Part shown: positions 61,296 through 64,000 of the stretch, in pieces
Numbering within the stretch: the first letter of the stretch is position 1
Layout of the letters: every line of letters starts with the position of its first letter
Assembly (NCBI RefSeq): GCF_007988945.1
Contig: NZ_BJVC01000008.1
Location: 1-64,000 of the forward strand
Direction of reading: 5' to 3'
DNA: 64,000 bases
Origin: Swaminathania salitolerans
Lineage (GTDB): Bacteria; Pseudomonadota; Alphaproteobacteria; Acetobacterales; Acetobacteraceae
Program-made: the position numbers and the translations under genes
Notes under the pieces: model-generated
Seen by the model: only the letters and a program-made list of their open reading frames with translations
Databases searched by the model: none
What the model was told of the DNA's origin: nothing

Positions 61296-63590
61296 ATGAG
61301 CGTGTTTGTGTCGAGCCGGAACGTTTCGTCCTGTTGTGTCGCGTTGTTCTGCCTTCACGGTATCGCTCTGGCCGACGATCTGACGACCGGCAAAACGGGG
61401 CACAAGCAGGAAGAGGCCGGGGCGGCCTTGCCCCGGTCGCAGGGCCGGATGCCCGGGGCCGGAAAAACAGACGAGGTCATCGTCGTCTCCGCAACCGGCC
61501 TATCCCATGCGACAGCGACGACAAAGACCCGGACTCCGATCATCGAATCGGCGCAGACGATCTCGATCGTCACACGCGAGGAAATCGAGTTGCGCGCGAC
61601 CCCGACCATTGCCGATGCGCTGTCCTATATGGCGGGTGTGCAGGCCGAGCCCTCGGGCGTGGATAATCGCGTGGATGAGGTTTCAGTGCGCGGCTTTGGG
61701 GCAGGCGGCTTTTCGTCCAACAACAATTTTGTCGATGGGTTGCGTCTGCCGTCGGGCGGGCAATGGACACGCACATCGTTCGATCCGTTTGCCCTCCAGC
61801 AGATCGAGGTGCTGAAAGGGCCGTCTGGCGCGCTTTATGGCCAGACAGCGCCCGGTGGTATCGTCAATCTCACCACCAAGCGCCCGACCGGGAAATCGCA
61901 TGGCGAATTCTTCCTCCAGACCATCGGCTATACCAGGCTCGGCAACTGGCAGGGTCAGGCCTCGGGTGACGTCTCCGGCAAACTCAACAAATCCGGTACG
62001 GTGCGAGGACGGATCGTTGCAGTGGCCCGTTATGGCGGCACGCAGGTCAATGATGTGAATAGCGGGCGGTATTATGTCTCGCCCAGCCTGACATGGGCCT
62101 ATGCGCCGGGGTCGAGCTGGACGCTGCTGGCGCAGTATCAACGTGATACCGGTGGCTCGACCTTCCAGTTCCTGCCCATGACCGGCACACTTGTGCCGTC
62201 CAGGGGGCGCTATATCCGCAATGACGAGAACATAGGCGAGCCCGACTGGAACACCTTCGACCGCACGCAGGTGCTGACGGGGTCGTTCCTCGAACACCGC
62301 TTCAACAAGAGCGTCACGCTGCGCAACAACACGCGCTACACCTATCTGGATAACCTTTATCGCTCGACCGTGCTTTCGGGCGATACGCTGACGAAATGCA
62401 CTGCCAGCATCAGGGGATGCGTGCCCTATCAGACCGTCAATCGACGGGCTGTCGAAGGACGCGGGCGCTCGCAGGGTGTGGCGACAGATACCCAGCTCGA
62501 GATCAGGGCCAGAACGGGCATGGTGCGTCATACGCTGCTGTTCGGCACGGATTATTTCTACACAAACTGGGAAAGCTCGCGCGATCTGGTCAGTTCGGCG
62601 CTTGTGCTGCCCCTGCTGGATATCTTCGACCCGGTTGCGCGTGGCACGGCCGGTTATTCGGCCGGTCTGGCGCCGCAGGTTTATGGCGCTACGGAATCGC
62701 AGCAGAACGGTCTGTATTTTCAGGACCAGATGAAGATCGAAAAGCTCTATATCACGGTCGGCGGTCGTCAGGACTGGGCGCGCGACAATACCCTCAATAT
62801 CCTGACCAGAAAGCGCTATCCGAACGATAATGACCGCTTCACATGGCGTGCGGGGGCTGTCTATCGCACCGAAATCGGTCTGGCGCCCTATTTCAGCTAT
62901 GCCACGTCATTCCAGCCGCAGGTGTCCGACCCCTCCACCGCGCTCGACAACAAGCCTTTCAGGCCGACGACAGGCGACCAGTATGAGGCCGGGCTGCGCT
63001 ATCAGTACGGAAAGAGCATTTATGTGACCTTCGGCGGGTATCAGATCACCCAGCAGAATGTGACGACGCCCGCGCCGAACGGTCAGCTTTGCGGTACGGC
63101 GACATGCCTTGTGCAGACGGGCGAGATGCGTGTGCGCGGTCTCGAACTGGAAGGTCGTGCGACCCTGCCCTGGGATATGGCGGTTATTTTCACCGGGACG
63201 CGCAGCGATGCCCGGATCACGGAGTCCAACACGGTTTCGCAGATCGGTAACACCATGCCCCAGGTCCCGAAATGGATGGCCTCTCTCTTTGTCGATCAGC
63301 GCCTCCTGCATGGCGCCCTGCGTGGTGCGGGGTTCGGCGGCGGCGTGCGTTATACGGGACGATCCTGGGGGGATACCGGCAACAGTCTTGCCATTCCGGG
63401 CTATACGCTTTTCGATATGTTCCTGCGTTACGATTTCGGTGTGGCGCGACCGCGCTATGAAGGCCTTTCCTTCTCCCTGAACATGCGCAACATCGCCAAT
63501 CGCCGTTTCGTTGCCACATGTACCGCTGTCTCTGCCTGTTATTACGGGCAGGGGCGCAGCGTCACGATGCGTCTGGAGTATCGCTGGTGA
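61296..63590 (+). CDS. TonB-dependent siderophore receptor (ferrichrome/coprogen type)
   Basis: This outer-membrane ferric-siderophore transporter has 764 residues. The signal peptide spans about 1-26 (core VALFCLHGIALA). The plug domain (about 70-200) contains TISIVTREEIELRATPTIAD and QQIEVLKGPSGALYGQTAPG. The barrel ends with the aromatic terminus TMRLEYRW. It resembles FhuE/FpvA-type receptors. A strong Fur palindrome lies upstream. An ATG at 61263 would sit only 10 bp from that operator, so 61296 is preferred. A membrane protein gene overlaps its stop (GTGA), forming an operon that continues past the window. Confidence 0.92.
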   Translation: MSVFVSSRNVSSCCVALFCLHGIALADDLTTGKTGHKQEEAGAALPRSQGRMPGAGKTDEVIVVSATGLSHATATTKTRTPIIESAQTISIVTREEIELRATPTIADALSYMAGVQAEPSGVDNRVDEVSVRGFGAGGFSSNNNFVDGLRLPSGGQWTRTSFDPFALQQIEVLKGPSGALYGQTAPGGIVNLTTKRPTGKSHGEFFLQTIGYTRLGNWQGQASGDVSGKLNKSGTVRGRIVAVARYGGTQVNDVNSGRYYVSPSLTWAYAPGSSWTLLAQYQRDTGGSTFQFLPMTGTLVPSRGRYIRNDENIGEPDWNTFDRTQVLTGSFLEHRFNKSVTLRNNTRYTYLDNLYRSTVLSGDTLTKCTASIRGCVPYQTVNRRAVEGRGRSQGVATDTQLEIRARTGMVRHTLLFGTDYFYTNWESSRDLVSSALVLPLLDIFDPVARGTAGYSAGLAPQVYGATESQQNGLYFQDQMKIEKLYITVGGRQDWARDNTLNILTRKRYPNDNDRFTWRAGAVYRTEIGLAPYFSYATSFQPQVSDPSTALDNKPFRPTTGDQYEAGLRYQYGKSIYVTFGGYQITQQNVTTPAPNGQLCGTATCLVQTGEMRVRGLELEGRATLPWDMAVIFTGTRSDARITESNTVSQIGNTMPQVPKWMASLFVDQRLLHGALRGAGFGGGVRYTGRSWGDTGNSLAIPGYTLFDMFLRYDFGVARPRYEGLSFSLNMRNIANRRFVATCTAVSACYYGQGRSVTMRLEYRW

Positions 63591-63883
63591 AAGCGGATGT
63601 TTTCTTTCCGCTCCTCGGGGTGGGTCTCGCTCTTGGCTCGTGTCTCCTGATCTATCTTGCTTCCCATCAGCAGAAAATGCTGCGCGCTCGGCTGAAGCCG
63701 CGCCGGGTCGTTCCGGCTGCGACACTGCTCATGGTGTTTTCGGGTTCCGCGTTCTGCCGGACCACGAGCTGCCTGACCGGTCTGTTCATGACCGCGATTT
63801 GCTTCATGATCGTACTGACATCCCTGCCGGTTCTCGTCGCAGGGGGGCGTTACAGAGGTGAGTGCAGGGACATGCGGCGATGA
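63587..63883 (+). CDS. Small inner-membrane protein, DUF3325-like
   Basis: The 98-residue protein has three predicted helices (about 6-26, 44-61 and 66-90). LIYLASHQQKMLRARLKP after helix 1 is the pattern of DUF3325 proteins, which accompany TonB receptors and PepSY or DUF3649 proteins in iron-uptake operons. Their exact role is unclear; handling of the siderophore after uptake has been suggested for related sets. The GTG start overlaps the receptor stop and its own stop overlaps the next ATG. The family assignment is from pattern memory only. Confidence 0.7.
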   Translation: MKADVFFPLLGVGLALGSCLLIYLASHQQKMLRARLKPRRVVPAATLLMVFSGSAFCRTTSCLTGLFMTAICFMIVLTSLPVLVAGGRYRGECRDMRR

Positions 63884-64000
63884 ACACGAAGCGGCGCAGC
63901 ATGCGCCATTGGCCGCTCGGACTCTGCGCCGGATTGATACCGGGCGCGTTTCTCGCGCTCGGTATCATGATCATGGCCGGTTTTGCCTGCGATGCGCAGG
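63880..64000 (+). CDS. Start of a membrane protein gene cut by the window edge
   Basis: Forty codons are visible, beginning MNTKRRSMRHWPLGL. A basic N-terminus is followed by a hydrophobic segment (AGLIPGAFLALGIMIMAGFA), so this is an inner-membrane or exported protein. The ATG overlaps the preceding stop. In comparable operons this slot is often a DUF3649 or PepSY-type protein, but too little is present to decide. Confidence 0.6.
   Translation, partial: MNTKRRSMRHWPLGLCAGLIPGAFLALGIMIMAGFACDAQ

Overview
The window is a GC-rich, densely coded bacterial chromosome segment. It most likely comes from an alphaproteobacterium of the acetic acid bacteria (Acetobacteraceae). The clues are the gene order hisG-hisD-infA-maf-RNase E/G-yacG-tRNA-Phe, which is typical of alphaproteobacteria, together with a YdiJ-type dehydrogenase, iron-regulated TonB receptors and polyol/sugar genes. 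No phage, plasmid, insertion sequence, CRISPR array or rRNA was seen. The placement rests on gene content only; no database was searched.

Layout. 1-2.8 kb: an AGE-family sugar isomerase gene downstream of hldE (LPS heptose synthesis). 3.1-6.5 kb: a periplasmic DegP-like protease followed by a two-component system. 7.1-12.6 kb: ydiJ and a Fur-regulated TonB siderophore receptor. 12.7-17.4 kb: helicase hrpB divergent from a DsbD/ScsB-type thiol-disulfide transporter. 17.5-19.6 kb: a lipoprotein coupled to an AraC regulator, divergent from a short-chain dehydrogenase. 19.75-24.2 kb: the hisG-to-tRNA-Phe housekeeping run. 24.5-25.3 kb: an aldo/keto reductase.

25.4-34.4 kb is the most informative region. 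A biotin-dependent carboxylase reads leftward. A permease, two DUF1989 proteins and allophanate hydrolase read rightward. Between them lie two divergent copies of a highly conserved RNA that I recognise as the guanidine-I (ykkC) riboswitch, one facing each transcription unit. I therefore read the locus as guanidine uptake and assimilation (guanidine to carboxyguanidine to allophanate to ammonia and CO2) rather than urea metabolism. The rightward leader also has a plausible switching structure and a 33-codon ORF that overlaps the permease start.

34.5-41 kb: dnaB, aspA, an L,D-transpeptidase and an S9 peptidase. 41-50 kb: an RND efflux pump, a short-chain dehydrogenase and the yhaN/yhaO-type DNA repair pair. 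The five genes from yhaO to the S9 peptidase are tightly packed on the minus strand. 50-56.6 kb: a CPA1 cation/proton antiporter, a TIM-barrel sugar isomerase, an MscS channel, a BASS transporter and a NudK-like hydrolase. 56.7-59.8 kb: a DeoR regulator, a PfkB kinase and a GatZ-like protein, probably for tagatose-type sugar use. 59.9-64 kb: a DUF1460 protein, a truncated-looking GNAT gene, and a second Fur-controlled TonB receptor that starts an operon running off the window.

A recurring oddity is short tandem repeats of 5, 6, 12, 14, 15 and 27 bp. They occur in gaps and in frame within flexible protein segments, and suggest ongoing slippage.
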